Source: an uncultured Clostridia bacterium (lineage in GTDB: Bacteria > Bacillota > Clostridia > Christensenellales > Aristaeellaceae). From it: a stretch of 64,000 bases of DNA. A program made the translations under genes and the position numbers. This document shows, in pieces, positions 24,679 to 34,723 of the stretch. Location of the stretch: the NCBI GenBank assembly GCA_934631025.1, contig CAKTXR010000013.1, positions 1-64,000 on the forward strand, read 5' to 3'. Under the pieces are notes generated by a model. That model searched no databases, was not told the DNA's origin, and saw only the letters and a program-made list of their open reading frames with translations. Every line of letters begins with the position of its first letter. The stretch's first letter is position 1.

Positions 24679-25731
24679 ATGATCGAGGATACTCATCTGA
24701 TTGAACTCAAGGGCGTGTCGAGAACCTTCGACGAAACGCCGGCGCTGAAGAACATCAATCTCTATATTCGCAAGCGCGAATTCGTGACGCTGCTGGGGCC
24801 GTCCGGCTGCGGCAAGACCACCATGCTGCGCATCATCGGCGGCTTTGAGCACGCCGACGAGGGTCAGGTGCTCTTCGAGGGCAAGGACATTGCCAGCATC
24901 CCGCCCTACAAGCGGCGCATCAACACGGTGTTCCAGAAGTACGCGCTGTTCACGCATCTCAACGTCTTTGACAACATCGCCTTCGGCCTCAAGCTCAAGA
25001 AAATGCCTAAGGATGAGATCAAACGCCGCGTGGAGCGCATGCTCAAGCTGGTCAAGATGGAGGGCTATGAAAAGCGCGGCGTCAATTCGCTCTCGGGCGG
25101 CCAGCAGCAGCGCATCGCCATCGCCCGCGCGCTGGTCAACGAGCCGGAGGTGCTGCTGCTCGACGAGCCGCTGGGCGCGCTCGATTTGAAGCTCAGGCGC
25201 GAGATGCAGCTCGAGCTCAAGAGCATGCAGCAGCAGCTGGGCATCACGTTCATCTATGTCACGCACGATCAGGAGGAAGCGCTCACCATGTCGGACACCG
25301 TCGTGGTCATGAACCACGGCTGCATACAGCAGATCGGCGATCCCAAGCGCATTTACGACGAGCCGAAGAACGCCTTCGTGGCCGACTTCATCGGCGAGAG
25401 CAACATCATCCCCGGCGTGATGATCGAGGATGAAAAGTGCTGGATGCTGGGGCAGGAATTCCCCTGCGTGGACGAGGGCTTCGCGCTCAACGAGCCGGTG
25501 GACATCGTCGTGCGTCCCGAGGACGTGATGGTCGTGGGCGAGGACGTGGGTCAGCTGACCGGCGAGGTCACCAGCGTGCTGTTCAAGGGCGTTCACTACG
25601 AGATGATGATCTGCACCGAGCATTTTACATGGAAGGTGCATTCCACGACGATGCAGCCGGTCGGCACGCGCGTGGGGCTGACCATCGTGCCCTTCAACAT
25701 TCACATCATGAAGTCGTCGAGGGGGCAGTAG
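24679..25731 (+). CDS. potA: Spermidine/putrescine ABC transporter ATP-binding protein
   Basis: 350 residues. Walker A GPSGCGKT (about 39-46), Q-loop QKYALF, signature LSGGQQQR (about 139), Walker B LLLDEPLGALD and H-loop TH, followed by a C-terminal TOBE-like regulatory domain (about 240-345). It energises polyamine uptake with PotBC and the lipoprotein PotD. It is second in an operon with the XRE-cupin regulator; potB begins one base after its stop. Confidence 0.96.
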   Translation: MIEDTHLIELKGVSRTFDETPALKNINLYIRKREFVTLLGPSGCGKTTMLRIIGGFEHADEGQVLFEGKDIASIPPYKRRINTVFQKYALFTHLNVFDNIAFGLKLKKMPKDEIKRRVERMLKLVKMEGYEKRGVNSLSGGQQQRIAIARALVNEPEVLLLDEPLGALDLKLRREMQLELKSMQQQLGITFIYVTHDQEEALTMSDTVVVMNHGCIQQIGDPKRIYDEPKNAFVADFIGESNIIPGVMIEDEKCWMLGQEFPCVDEGFALNEPVDIVVRPEDVMVVGEDVGQLTGEVTSVLFKGVHYEMMICTEHFTWKVHSTTMQPVGTRVGLTIVPFNIHIMKSSRGQ

Positions 25732-25732
25732 A

Positions 25733-26542
25733 GTGAAAAGAAGCTGGTTTGCGTATCCCTACGCGCTGTGGATGATTCTCTTCACAATCGCGCCGATGAT
25801 CTTCGTCGTCGTGTTCGCCTTCACCGGCGATAACGGCCTGACGCTTGAAAATCTCGCGGCGGTGGGGCAGACCGTCTATCTGAAGATCCTCTGGCACAGC
25901 CTGTATCTGGCGCTTCTGTGTACGGTCATCTGCCTGCTCATAGGCTATCCTGCGGCGTATTTTCTGGCCAGCAAGGATTTCTCGCGCAACAAGACGCTGT
26001 TCGTGCTGTTCCTGCTGCCCATGTGGATGAACTTCCTGCTGCGCACCTACGCCATGATGAGTCTGATGGAGGACACCGGCATCATCAACACGTTCCTCAA
26101 GGCGATCGGCCTTCAGCCCGTCGAAATGATCGGCACGGAGGGCGCGGTGCTGGTGGGCATGGTGTACAACTTCCTGCCCTTCATGGTGCTGCCTATCCAC
26201 ACCTCGCTCAAGAAGATGGACAGGCGCGTCATCGAGGCGGCGGAGGATCTGGGCGCGAATCCGGTCGAGGTGTTCAAGCGCGTCGTGTTCCCGCTCTCGA
26301 TTCCCGGCGTGATTTCCGGCATCACAATGGTGTTCATGCCGGCGGTGACGACGTTCGCCATATCGCGCCTCTTGGGCAGCGGCCGGTTCATGCTCTATGG
26401 CGACGTGATTGAAAAGCAGTTCCTGGAGCTGAACAACTGGAATTTCGGCTCGGCGCTCTCGCTGGTCATGATGGTGCTCATCATCATTTCGATCAGCCTG
26501 CTCAACAAGGCCGATCCCAAGCACGAAGGGGGCGCGGTCTAA
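25733..26542 (+). CDS. potB: Spermidine/putrescine ABC transporter permease PotB
   Basis: 269 residues, six predicted membrane segments. The EAA loop is VIEAAEDLGANPVEVFKRVVFPLSIPGV. The start is GTG one base after the potA stop, so translation is coupled. The N-terminal MKRSWFAYPYALWMILFTIAPM is typical of PotB. Works as a heterodimer with PotC. Confidence 0.95.
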   Translation: MKRSWFAYPYALWMILFTIAPMIFVVVFAFTGDNGLTLENLAAVGQTVYLKILWHSLYLALLCTVICLLIGYPAAYFLASKDFSRNKTLFVLFLLPMWMNFLLRTYAMMSLMEDTGIINTFLKAIGLQPVEMIGTEGAVLVGMVYNFLPFMVLPIHTSLKKMDRRVIEAAEDLGANPVEVFKRVVFPLSIPGVISGITMVFMPAVTTFAISRLLGSGRFMLYGDVIEKQFLELNNWNFGSALSLVMMVLIIISISLLNKADPKHEGGAV

Positions 26543-27313
26543 ATGAAAAAGACGCTCAAGGGCATTTATCTGGGCCTGATACTGATCTTCCTCTATTCGC
26601 CCATCGCGGTGATGATTGTGCTTTCGTTTAACGCGTCCAAATCGCGCGCAAAGTGGGGCGGCTTTACGTTCGACTGGTACGTCCGCCTGACGCAGCGCAG
26701 CGACATCCTTCAGGCGCTGTGGGTCACGCTCTCCGTCGCGGTGATCGCGACCGTGCTGGCGACCATCCTCGGCACGGCGGCGGCCATCGGCATTCAGGCG
26801 ATGAAGAAGCGGCCGGCGGCGCTGCTCATGAAGGCCTCCTATCTGCCCATGACCACGCCCGACATCGTGACCGGCGTGTCGCTCATGCTGATGTTCGTGT
26901 TCGTGAACATCCCCATGGGCTACTGGACGATGGTCATGGCGCATGTGGCGTTCGATACGCCGTATGTGCTGTTCTCGGTCATGCCCAAGCTGCGGCAGAC
27001 CGACCACAATCTCTATGAGGCCGCGCTCGATCTGGGCTGCACGCCGCTGCAGGCCGTGCGCAAGGTCATACTGCCCGAGATCATGCCCGGCGTGGTGTCC
27101 GGCGCGCTGTTGTCGTTCACCATGTCGCTGGACGATTTCGTCATCAGCTATTTCACCTCCTACACCGATCAGAACCTGTCGATGGTCATCTATTCGGCGG
27201 CGCGCAAGGGCATAGAGCCTTCGATCTACGCGCTCTCGACGCTGATGTTCATCGCCGTGCTCATACTGCTCCTGATCGTCAACAAGCGCGGCGCGCTGGA
27301 GGAGGTTTCGTAA
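26543..27313 (+). CDS. potC: Spermidine/putrescine ABC transporter permease PotC
   Basis: 256 residues, six membrane segments (first at about 8-28), EAA loop NLYEAALDLGCTPLQAVRKV followed by LPEIMPGVVSG, and the PotC-typical DDFVISYF near residue 200. The ATG follows the potB stop directly. Confidence 0.95.
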   Translation: MKKTLKGIYLGLILIFLYSPIAVMIVLSFNASKSRAKWGGFTFDWYVRLTQRSDILQALWVTLSVAVIATVLATILGTAAAIGIQAMKKRPAALLMKASYLPMTTPDIVTGVSLMLMFVFVNIPMGYWTMVMAHVAFDTPYVLFSVMPKLRQTDHNLYEAALDLGCTPLQAVRKVILPEIMPGVVSGALLSFTMSLDDFVISYFTSYTDQNLSMVIYSAARKGIEPSIYALSTLMFIAVLILLLIVNKRGALEEVS

Positions 27314-27391
27314 TTCCGCATTCCCTACCCTGAAGTTGAGAGCGGGTGCTCTTGGCGATATATTCTACACTACACTCTGGAGGGCATCACC

Positions 27392-28444
27392 ATGAAGAAG
27401 AAACTGGTATCCATCGTGGCGCTTCTCGTGCTGGCGGCGCTGCTCGCGCTGACCCTGACCGGCTGCGGCGAGAAAAAGACGTCCATCACCGTGTTCAACT
27501 GCTTCGACTACATCGACGAGGACGTGCTCAAGATGTTCGAGGAAGAGACCGGCATCAAGGTCAACTACGTCTGCTTTACGACGCTGGAGGAAATGTATGC
27601 CAAGCTGGAAAAGGGCTCGGGCGCTTACGACGTGCTGGTGCCCTCCGATTATATGATCGAGCGCCTGATCAAGGAGGATATGCTGGCCGAGCTGGACAAG
27701 TCCGCCATGCCCAACACCGCCAATCTGATCGACTGGTGCGCGACTCCCTCTTATGACCCCGAAGGCAAGTATTCCGTCGCCTATATGTGGGGCACCGTGG
27801 GCATCCTCTACGATCCGGCCAAGGTTGAGGGCGGCGAGGTGACCAGCTGGGGCAGCCTGTTCGATCCGCAGTATCAGCGCAACGTGTTTATGCTCGATTC
27901 CATCCGCGACTGCTTCTGCGTGGGCATCAAGTATCTGGGCTACCCGATCAACACGCAGGATCCCGACGCGCTCAACGCCGTCAAGGATCTGCTCATCGCG
28001 CAGAAGGAATCCGGCGTTGTGGCCGGCTATCTGGTGGATGAAACCAAGGACAAGATGATCGCGGGCGAGGCGGCGATGGCCGTCATGTGGTCGGGCGACG
28101 CGCTCTACGCCATGGCCGGCAACGAGAACCTGCGCTACGTCGTGCCCAAGGAGGGCAGCAACGTCTGGATCGACGGCATGTGCATCCCCAAGGCCAGCAA
28201 GAACAAGGAGGCCGCGCAGAAGTTCATCGACTTCATGTGCCGTCCTGACATTGCCGAGATGAACCAGGACTGCATCTACTATTCCTCCCCGATCAAGCAG
28301 GTCGTCGAGGGCTACAGCGATGAGGAGAAGGCCAATACGGCGCTCAATCCCACCGACGAGATCCTCGAGCGCTGCGAGTTTTTCAACGACATCTCCGGCA
28401 ATATGGATCTCTATGACAAGATCTGGATGGAAGTCCGCGCGTAA
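27392..28444 (+). CDS. potD: Spermidine/putrescine-binding lipoprotein PotD
   Basis: 350 residues. Lipoprotein signal MKKKLVSIVALLVLAALLAL ending in the lipobox LTGC (Cys about 28), so it is anchored outside the membrane. The mature part starts with KKTSITVFNCFDYID, then GIKVNYVCFTTLEEMYAKL and DVLVPSDYMIERL, matching PotD/PotF-type solute-binding proteins that grip polyamines with acidic and aromatic residues. A 78-bp gap with a small hairpin (GAGAGC/GCTCT) separates it from potC, and a strong terminator follows. Confidence 0.95.
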   Translation: MKKKLVSIVALLVLAALLALTLTGCGEKKTSITVFNCFDYIDEDVLKMFEEETGIKVNYVCFTTLEEMYAKLEKGSGAYDVLVPSDYMIERLIKEDMLAELDKSAMPNTANLIDWCATPSYDPEGKYSVAYMWGTVGILYDPAKVEGGEVTSWGSLFDPQYQRNVFMLDSIRDCFCVGIKYLGYPINTQDPDALNAVKDLLIAQKESGVVAGYLVDETKDKMIAGEAAMAVMWSGDALYAMAGNENLRYVVPKEGSNVWIDGMCIPKASKNKEAAQKFIDFMCRPDIAEMNQDCIYYSSPIKQVVEGYSDEEKANTALNPTDEILERCEFFNDISGNMDLYDKIWMEVRA

Positions 28445-28460
28445 TTAAGCAATAAGTCAG

Positions 28461-28493
28461 AAAGAGACCGACTGAAAAAAGCCGGTCTCTTTT
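28461..28493 (+). terminator. Terminator of the pot operon
   Basis: AAAGAGACCG pairs with CGGTCTCTTTT across an A-rich loop. Confidence 0.9.
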
Positions 28494-28551
28494 CCGTAAT
28501 GATCGATGATCAGAGAATGACGCGCGCTTTATGAAAACGCCGCAAGAGCCG

Positions 28552-28580
28552 TTGACGAAGCGCGGCAAACGTGCTAATAT
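28552..28580 (+). promoter_or_regulatory. Promoter of the ybjN-like gene
   Basis: TTGACG (28552-28557), 17-bp spacer, TAATAT (28575-28580). Confidence 0.8.
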
Positions 28581-28610
28581 GATCAAAAACGACAAAGCGA
28601 GGGAACAGCC

Positions 28611-29033
28611 ATGTATCGTGCGACGGTAGAAATCTGCCAGGAGTTTGACGAGGCGAATATCAAATACGACGTTGTGGACAATCAGGACGCGGGCTACAGC
28701 TATGTGAGCGCGTCGTTCAAGTCGAAGGCGAGCACGGTCGTGTCGATCAAGTTTATCTCCAACGACGACGACAGCGACGTTGAGGTGCGCGCCTTCTCGG
28801 TGGCGCACATTCCCGACGAACGGCTCGCGGGCGCGCTGAAGCTGGTCAACGCGCTGAACCGCCGCTTCCGCTATGCCAAGTTCGTGATCGGCGAGGACAA
28901 CGACGTGAACGTGGAATACGACCTGCCGCTGCGGAACACGAACCTCGGCCCCTGCGCCACGGAGATCTTCATTCGGCTCATGAAGATCATCGACGAAGCG
29001 CTGCCCGAGCTTATGCACCTCATCTGGGCGTGA
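28611..29033 (+). CDS. YbjN domain-containing protein
   Basis: 140 residues, cytosolic. The YbjN/type III secretion chaperone-like fold is suggested by the pattern of short strands (VSASFKSKASTVVSIKFIS; VRAFSVAHIPDERLAGALKL; RRFRYAKFVIGEDNDVNVEY) and the final helix (CATEIFIRLMKIIDEALPEL). The family was named as a putative sensory-transduction regulator; its role in Clostridia is unknown. Own promoter and terminator, so it acts as a single transcription unit. Confidence 0.8.
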   Translation: MYRATVEICQEFDEANIKYDVVDNQDAGYSYVSASFKSKASTVVSIKFISNDDDSDVEVRAFSVAHIPDERLAGALKLVNALNRRFRYAKFVIGEDNDVNVEYDLPLRNTNLGPCATEIFIRLMKIIDEALPELMHLIWA

Positions 29034-29062
29034 CGCGCGGCATATAAGCATATAATATGTAG

Positions 29063-29113
29063 AAACGCGGTTTTCCCTCCGTCGATTCGACGCGGGGGGA
29101 GACCGCGCTTTTT
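29063..29113 (+). terminator. Terminator of the ybjN-like gene
   Basis: AAACGCGGT..CCTCC pairs with GGgGG..ACCGCG, then CTTTTTC. Confidence 0.75.
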
Positions 29114-29177
29114 CAATGACGGATCGCAAGGCGGTCGGATGCGAGCCGTTGACTCGCCGGAATTGCTTCATTTAATT

Positions 29178-29585
29178 TGCGGCAAAGTACGTCCTGCCCG
29201 ACATCGCAATAACCATCCTCCCCGAACCGCCGCATTCACGCGCCGCAGCGCTCGGGTACACGGAAAAACCTGCTCGACATTGCAATAGCTGCCGTCCCCG
29301 AATCGCCGCATTCACGCATCGCAGCGCTCGGATAGACGGAAAGACCTGCCTAAGCATCACAATAACCGCCGTCCCCGAACTGCAGCACTCACGCGCCGCA
29401 GTACTCGGGTACACGGAGAGACCTGCCCGGCTCCAATTTATGGCCGGTCAAGTCGGGCGGCATAGTACTAAGTTTTCTTGCATTGCGCGGCAGCAAGTGG
29501 AACCGGCACAGCCGGCGAGCCGCCCCCAAGCGGCGCGGAGTCGGGTTTCAGCGCGCGAAGCGGCCTGCCTCCAGTGCAACTGGTT
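29178..29585 (+). repeat. Intergenic element C, copy 2, with internal 76-bp tandem array
   Basis: Three and a half units start at 29193, 29269, 29345 and 29422 (period 76, 76, 77), each beginning CCTGC and carrying CCCGAA, a GCATTCACGC/GCACTCACGC block and CTCGGxTAxACGGA. The array is followed by GGCTCCAATTTATGGCCGG and a CCGCCCCCAAGCGGCG block, both identical to element C copy 1 (9725-9965). No gene is supported in 29114-29620. Confidence 0.8.
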
Positions 29586-29620
29586 CATAAATTGTTTACA
29601 ATTTTTCTTTGCCTGACCTA

Positions 29621-29649
29621 TTGACAAACAGGTTGAATCGGTCTATTAT
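29621..29649 (+). promoter_or_regulatory. Promoter of hrcA-grpE-dnaK-dnaJ
   Basis: TTGACA (29621-29626), 17-bp spacer, TATTAT (29644-29649). Confidence 0.9.
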
Positions 29650-29660
29650 ATGAGCATCGG

Positions 29661-29687
29661 TTAGCACTCGACAAGTGAGAGTGCTAA
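29661..29687 (+). promoter_or_regulatory. CIRCE operator (HrcA binding site)
   Basis: Perfect CIRCE: TTAGCACTC (29661-29669), 9-nt spacer, GAGTGCTAA (29679-29687), just downstream of the -10. HrcA encoded by the next gene should repress here. Confidence 0.98.
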
Positions 29688-29710
29688 CAACCGGAAGGGA
29701 GCGGATAAGG

Positions 29711-30736
29711 ATGAAGATGGATGATCGCAAATTCATGATTCTGCAGGCGATCATCGATGATTACATCATGACGGCCGTTCCGGTGGGATCCCGAACCATA
29801 TCGCGCAAATCGGGCGTGGGCTTCTCGCCGGCCACCATCCGCAATGAGATGAGCGACCTCGAGGAGCTGGGGTATCTCGACCAGCCGCACACGTCGGCGG
29901 GGCGGATTCCCTCGGCGAAGGCCTATCGGCTGTACGTCGATCACCTGATGAAAATGGTGGATTTGAGCAAGGAGGACACCGAACGGATACAGGATCATCT
30001 GAACAGGCGCACGGCGCAGATGGAGGAGGTCATCCGCCAGGCCGCGCAGACGCTTTCGGATGTGACGCACTATACGGCGGTGGTTTCCGCGCCCACTATG
30101 CAGGGCGTGACCATCAAGCGCATCCAGCTGGTTCCGGTGACGGAGGACAGCGCGCTGATGGTGATCGTCACCAGCGCGGGGCTTGTCAAGGAGAGGGTCA
30201 TTCCCGTGCCGGACGGCGCGGAGAGCGATCAGCTCTACAGGCTCTCGAAGATGCTGACCGAGCGGCTGAGCGGCTGTACGCTCACCGAGGCCCGCGAGAA
30301 GCTGAGCGAATTGTTCAGCGATCTGGGCGAGCACCGGCAGCTGATGGGCAACGTGCTGGGCGCGCTCGACACGCAGCTGGGCGGAGACGCCAACGTGCCG
30401 TATGTCGTGGGCGGGCGGTCAAACCTGCTGCATTACCCCGAGTACAGCGACGTTGAGAAGGCCAGGAACTTCCTCGCGGTGCTGGAATCGCGCGACAAGC
30501 TCGCGCCGTTGCTCAGGAACAACGGCGTTGAATTCACGGTTCGGATCGGCCCGGAAAACAAGATGCCGGAGTTTTCGGATTGCTCGGTCATTACGGCGAC
30601 CTACCGCGTCGGCAATAACACCGCCGGCACGATGGGCATCATCGGGCCGACGCGCATGAACTACGCGCGCGTCGTCTCCGTGATGAATTACATGGGCCGG
30701 GCAATCAGCGATATGCTCTCCGGCGAGAAGGAATAG
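29711..30736 (+). CDS. hrcA: Heat-inducible transcription repressor HrcA
   Basis: 341 residues from the ATG at 29711. An earlier in-frame start at 29675 would fall inside the CIRCE element. N-terminal winged helix: FMILQAIIDDYIMTAVPVGS then RTISRKSG and SPATIRNEMSDLEELGYL, then the dimerisation/GAF-like part. HrcA binds CIRCE and needs GroEL for activity, linking chaperone availability to expression. First gene of the hrcA-grpE-dnaK-dnaJ operon. Confidence 0.97.
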   Translation: MKMDDRKFMILQAIIDDYIMTAVPVGSRTISRKSGVGFSPATIRNEMSDLEELGYLDQPHTSAGRIPSAKAYRLYVDHLMKMVDLSKEDTERIQDHLNRRTAQMEEVIRQAAQTLSDVTHYTAVVSAPTMQGVTIKRIQLVPVTEDSALMVIVTSAGLVKERVIPVPDGAESDQLYRLSKMLTERLSGCTLTEAREKLSELFSDLGEHRQLMGNVLGALDTQLGGDANVPYVVGGRSNLLHYPEYSDVEKARNFLAVLESRDKLAPLLRNNGVEFTVRIGPENKMPEFSDCSVITATYRVGNNTAGTMGIIGPTRMNYARVVSVMNYMGRAISDMLSGEKE

Positions 30737-30747
30737 AGGTGTGCCCA

Positions 30748-31347
30748 TTGTCAGAGGATATAAAGAAGGAACAGGCTCCCGAGCAGGAAGCCGAGACGGC
30801 GCAGGCCGAGGAAACGGCGGCCGAAACCGAAACTCAGGAGACGGAGCTGCCGCCCGACGAAGCGGCGGAGACGGCCGGCAAGGACGATGAGCTGGACAAG
30901 CTGCGCGCGGCTCTTCAGGATGCTGAAAAGAAGCGCGACGAATACCTGGCGCTGGCTCAGCGCTCGCAGGCCGACTATCAGAACTTCAAGCGGCGCAACA
31001 ACGCCGTGCGCACGGAAGCTTATGACGACGGTGTGCGCGAGACGCTCACCGCGATGCTCCCCGTGCTCGACAACCTCGAGCGGGCGATTGCGGCGGCGGA
31101 ATCCGATACCGACCCGCTGGTCAGCGGCGTTCAGATGACGCTTCGGCAGATGCTGGACGCGATGGGCAAGCTGGGGCTGGAGGAGGTTCCCGCGCTGGGC
31201 GAGAAGTTCGATCCGGATATCCACAACGCCGTGATGCGCGTCCAGGAGGGCGAGCCGGGCATGGTGCTGGAGGTGTTCCAGAAGGGCTATCGCGTCAAGG
31301 ATCGCATGATCCGCTACGCCATGGTGAAAATCGCGGCGGAGGATTGA
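30748..31347 (+). CDS. grpE: Nucleotide exchange factor GrpE
   Basis: 199 residues. The likely start is TTG at 30748 (MSEDIKKEQ), with AGAGGT about 7 bp upstream; a GTG 9 bp earlier overlaps that site. An acidic disordered N-terminus (about 1-50) precedes the long coiled coil (DELDKLRAALQDAEKKRDEY) and the C-terminal beta-wing (VPALGEKFDPDIHNAVMRVQ). It releases ADP from DnaK. It starts 11 bp after hrcA. Confidence 0.95.
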   Translation: MSEDIKKEQAPEQEAETAQAEETAAETETQETELPPDEAAETAGKDDELDKLRAALQDAEKKRDEYLALAQRSQADYQNFKRRNNAVRTEAYDDGVRETLTAMLPVLDNLERAIAAAESDTDPLVSGVQMTLRQMLDAMGKLGLEEVPALGEKFDPDIHNAVMRVQEGEPGMVLEVFQKGYRVKDRMIRYAMVKIAAED

Positions 31348-31439
31348 AGGGAACGCGTCGTGCGGTTCGTGCGGCGGCTCCCGAAAAGGGCGAAATTGAG
31401 GATTAACACAATCAGACGATATATCAGGAGGAAATTATT

Positions 31440-33269
<1,830 letters not shown>

Positions 33270-33284
33270 TCGATTCAATCCGCT

Positions 33285-33316
33285 CTCCGGACGCGGCGCA
33301 GGGGCTGCGTCCGGAG
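33285..33316 (+). other. Intercistronic stem-loop between dnaK and dnaJ
   Basis: Perfect 10-bp stem CTCCGGACGC/GCGTCCGGAG with a 12-nt loop 16 bp after the dnaK stop and no T tract. It could stabilise dnaK mRNA 3' ends or reduce read-through into dnaJ. Confidence 0.7.
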
Positions 33317-33421
33317 AATGACAAAACGAATAAGCGGCGCGCATATCGGGAGGGTTCGTGCGGGGGAAAGCCGCGCGGAGCTTTCCGATTTGGCGTGCAG
33401 AGCGGATGAGGTGGAAAAACT

Positions 33422-34570
33422 TTGGCAACGAAACGCGATTATTATGAGGTGCTGGGCGTCTCCAAGACGGCCACTGCCGAGGAAATCAAAAAGGCCTATC
33501 GCCAGCTCGCCAAAAAGCTGCACCCCGACGTCAACCCGGGCGATAAGGAAGCCGAGGCCAAGTTCAAAGAGGTCAACGAGGCCTATGAGGTGCTCTCGGA
33601 CGACCAGAAGCGCGCCCGCTATGATCAGTTCGGCCACGAGGATCCGACGGCCGGCGGCGGCTATGGCGGCGGCAGCGGTTTCGGGGGCTTCGGCGGCTTT
33701 GACGCGAGCGGCTTCGGCGATATATTCAGCGAGTTTTTCGGCGGCGGCAGCAGCGCGTCGGGCGGCGCGCGCCGTCAGGGGCCGATGCAGGGCAGCGATC
33801 TGCGCTATGATCTGACGCTCACCTTCGAGGAGGCGGCCAAGGGCTGCACCAAGGACATGAACGTCGTGCGCGACGAGACCTGCCCGACCTGCGGCGGCAC
33901 GGGCGCGAAGGCGGGCACCAGTCCGGTCACCTGCCCGAAGTGCCACGGCAGCGGCCAGGTCGTCATGACGCAGCAGACCATGCTGGGCGCGATGCGCGTC
34001 TCGCGCGTCTGCCCGGACTGCCACGGCGAGGGCAAGATCATCAAGGATCCCTGCCCGAAGTGTTCGGGGCGCGGCAAGGTGCGCACGACCAAGCGCATCA
34101 CGCTGAAGGTGCCGGCGGGCATCGACAACGGTCAGATCATCACCATGCGCGGTCAGGGCGAGCCGGGCGAACACGGCGGCCCCGCGGGCGATCTGCAGGT
34201 GTTTGTGACGGTGCGGCCGCACAAGTACTTCCGCCGCAAGGACAACGATCTGTACTGCGACGTGCCGATCAGCTTTGTGCAGGCGGCGCTGGGCAGCGAG
34301 ATCGATGTGCCCACGCTGGACGCGCCGGTCAAGTATACGGTGCCCGAGGGCACGCAGCCGGGCACGGTGTTCCGCATCAAGGGCGCGGGCATTCCGAACG
34401 TCCATGGCGGTGCGAAGGGCGATCTGTATGTGACCATGGAGGTCGAGGTGCCGCGCAAGCTGAACGAGAAGCAGAAGGACATTCTGCGCCAGTTCGACGA
34501 AAGCACGACCGGCCGCGAGTACGAGAAGAAGAAGTCCTTCTTCGATCGCATGAAGAGCGCCTTCAATTAA
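33422..34570 (+). CDS. dnaJ: Chaperone DnaJ (Hsp40)
   Basis: 382 residues, type I DnaJ. J-domain with HPD (KLHPDVNPG, about 31-39), G/F-rich region (about 75-115), four zinc-finger repeats (CPTCGGTG, CPKCHGSG, CPDCHGEG, CPKCSGRG), and C-terminal substrate domains. The start is TTG with GAGGTGG upstream; no ATG is available before the J-domain. It stimulates DnaK ATPase. Last gene of the heat-shock operon. Confidence 0.97.
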   Translation: MATKRDYYEVLGVSKTATAEEIKKAYRQLAKKLHPDVNPGDKEAEAKFKEVNEAYEVLSDDQKRARYDQFGHEDPTAGGGYGGGSGFGGFGGFDASGFGDIFSEFFGGGSSASGGARRQGPMQGSDLRYDLTLTFEEAAKGCTKDMNVVRDETCPTCGGTGAKAGTSPVTCPKCHGSGQVVMTQQTMLGAMRVSRVCPDCHGEGKIIKDPCPKCSGRGKVRTTKRITLKVPAGIDNGQIITMRGQGEPGEHGGPAGDLQVFVTVRPHKYFRRKDNDLYCDVPISFVQAALGSEIDVPTLDAPVKYTVPEGTQPGTVFRIKGAGIPNVHGGAKGDLYVTMEVEVPRKLNEKQKDILRQFDESTTGREYEKKKSFFDRMKSAFN

Positions 34571-34578
34571 ATACATAT

Positions 34579-34611
34579 AAGCCGTTTCTGTTTGGAAGCG
34601 GCTTTTTGCGT
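34579..34611 (+). terminator. Terminator of the dnaK operon
   Basis: AAGCCGtTTC pairs with GGAAGCGGCTT then TTTG. Confidence 0.85.
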
Positions 34612-34662
34612 ATGGTGAATGTGGCGTTACTGTCGCTCCGCCCCAAAAAAACAATACTTCGC

Positions 34663-34706
34663 TTTTCGCTGTGCTGCGCGTGTGTTACAATAGGCTTGAC
34701 AACACA
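34663..34706 (+). promoter_or_regulatory. Promoter and candidate operator of the uxu cluster
   Basis: Weak -35 TTTTCG (34663-34668), 17-bp spacer, TACAAT (34686-34691). A dyad TGTGTT/AACACA (34681-34686 and 34701-34706) covers the -10, as expected for repression by a regulator that is not encoded nearby. Confidence 0.5.
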
Positions 34707-34723
34707 GCAGGAGGAAATACATC

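Noticed and set aside
29193..29460. Possible CRISPR array (regular 76-bp repeats)
   Set aside because: The whole unit is degenerate and there is no alternation of constant repeat and unique spacer; no cas genes nearby.
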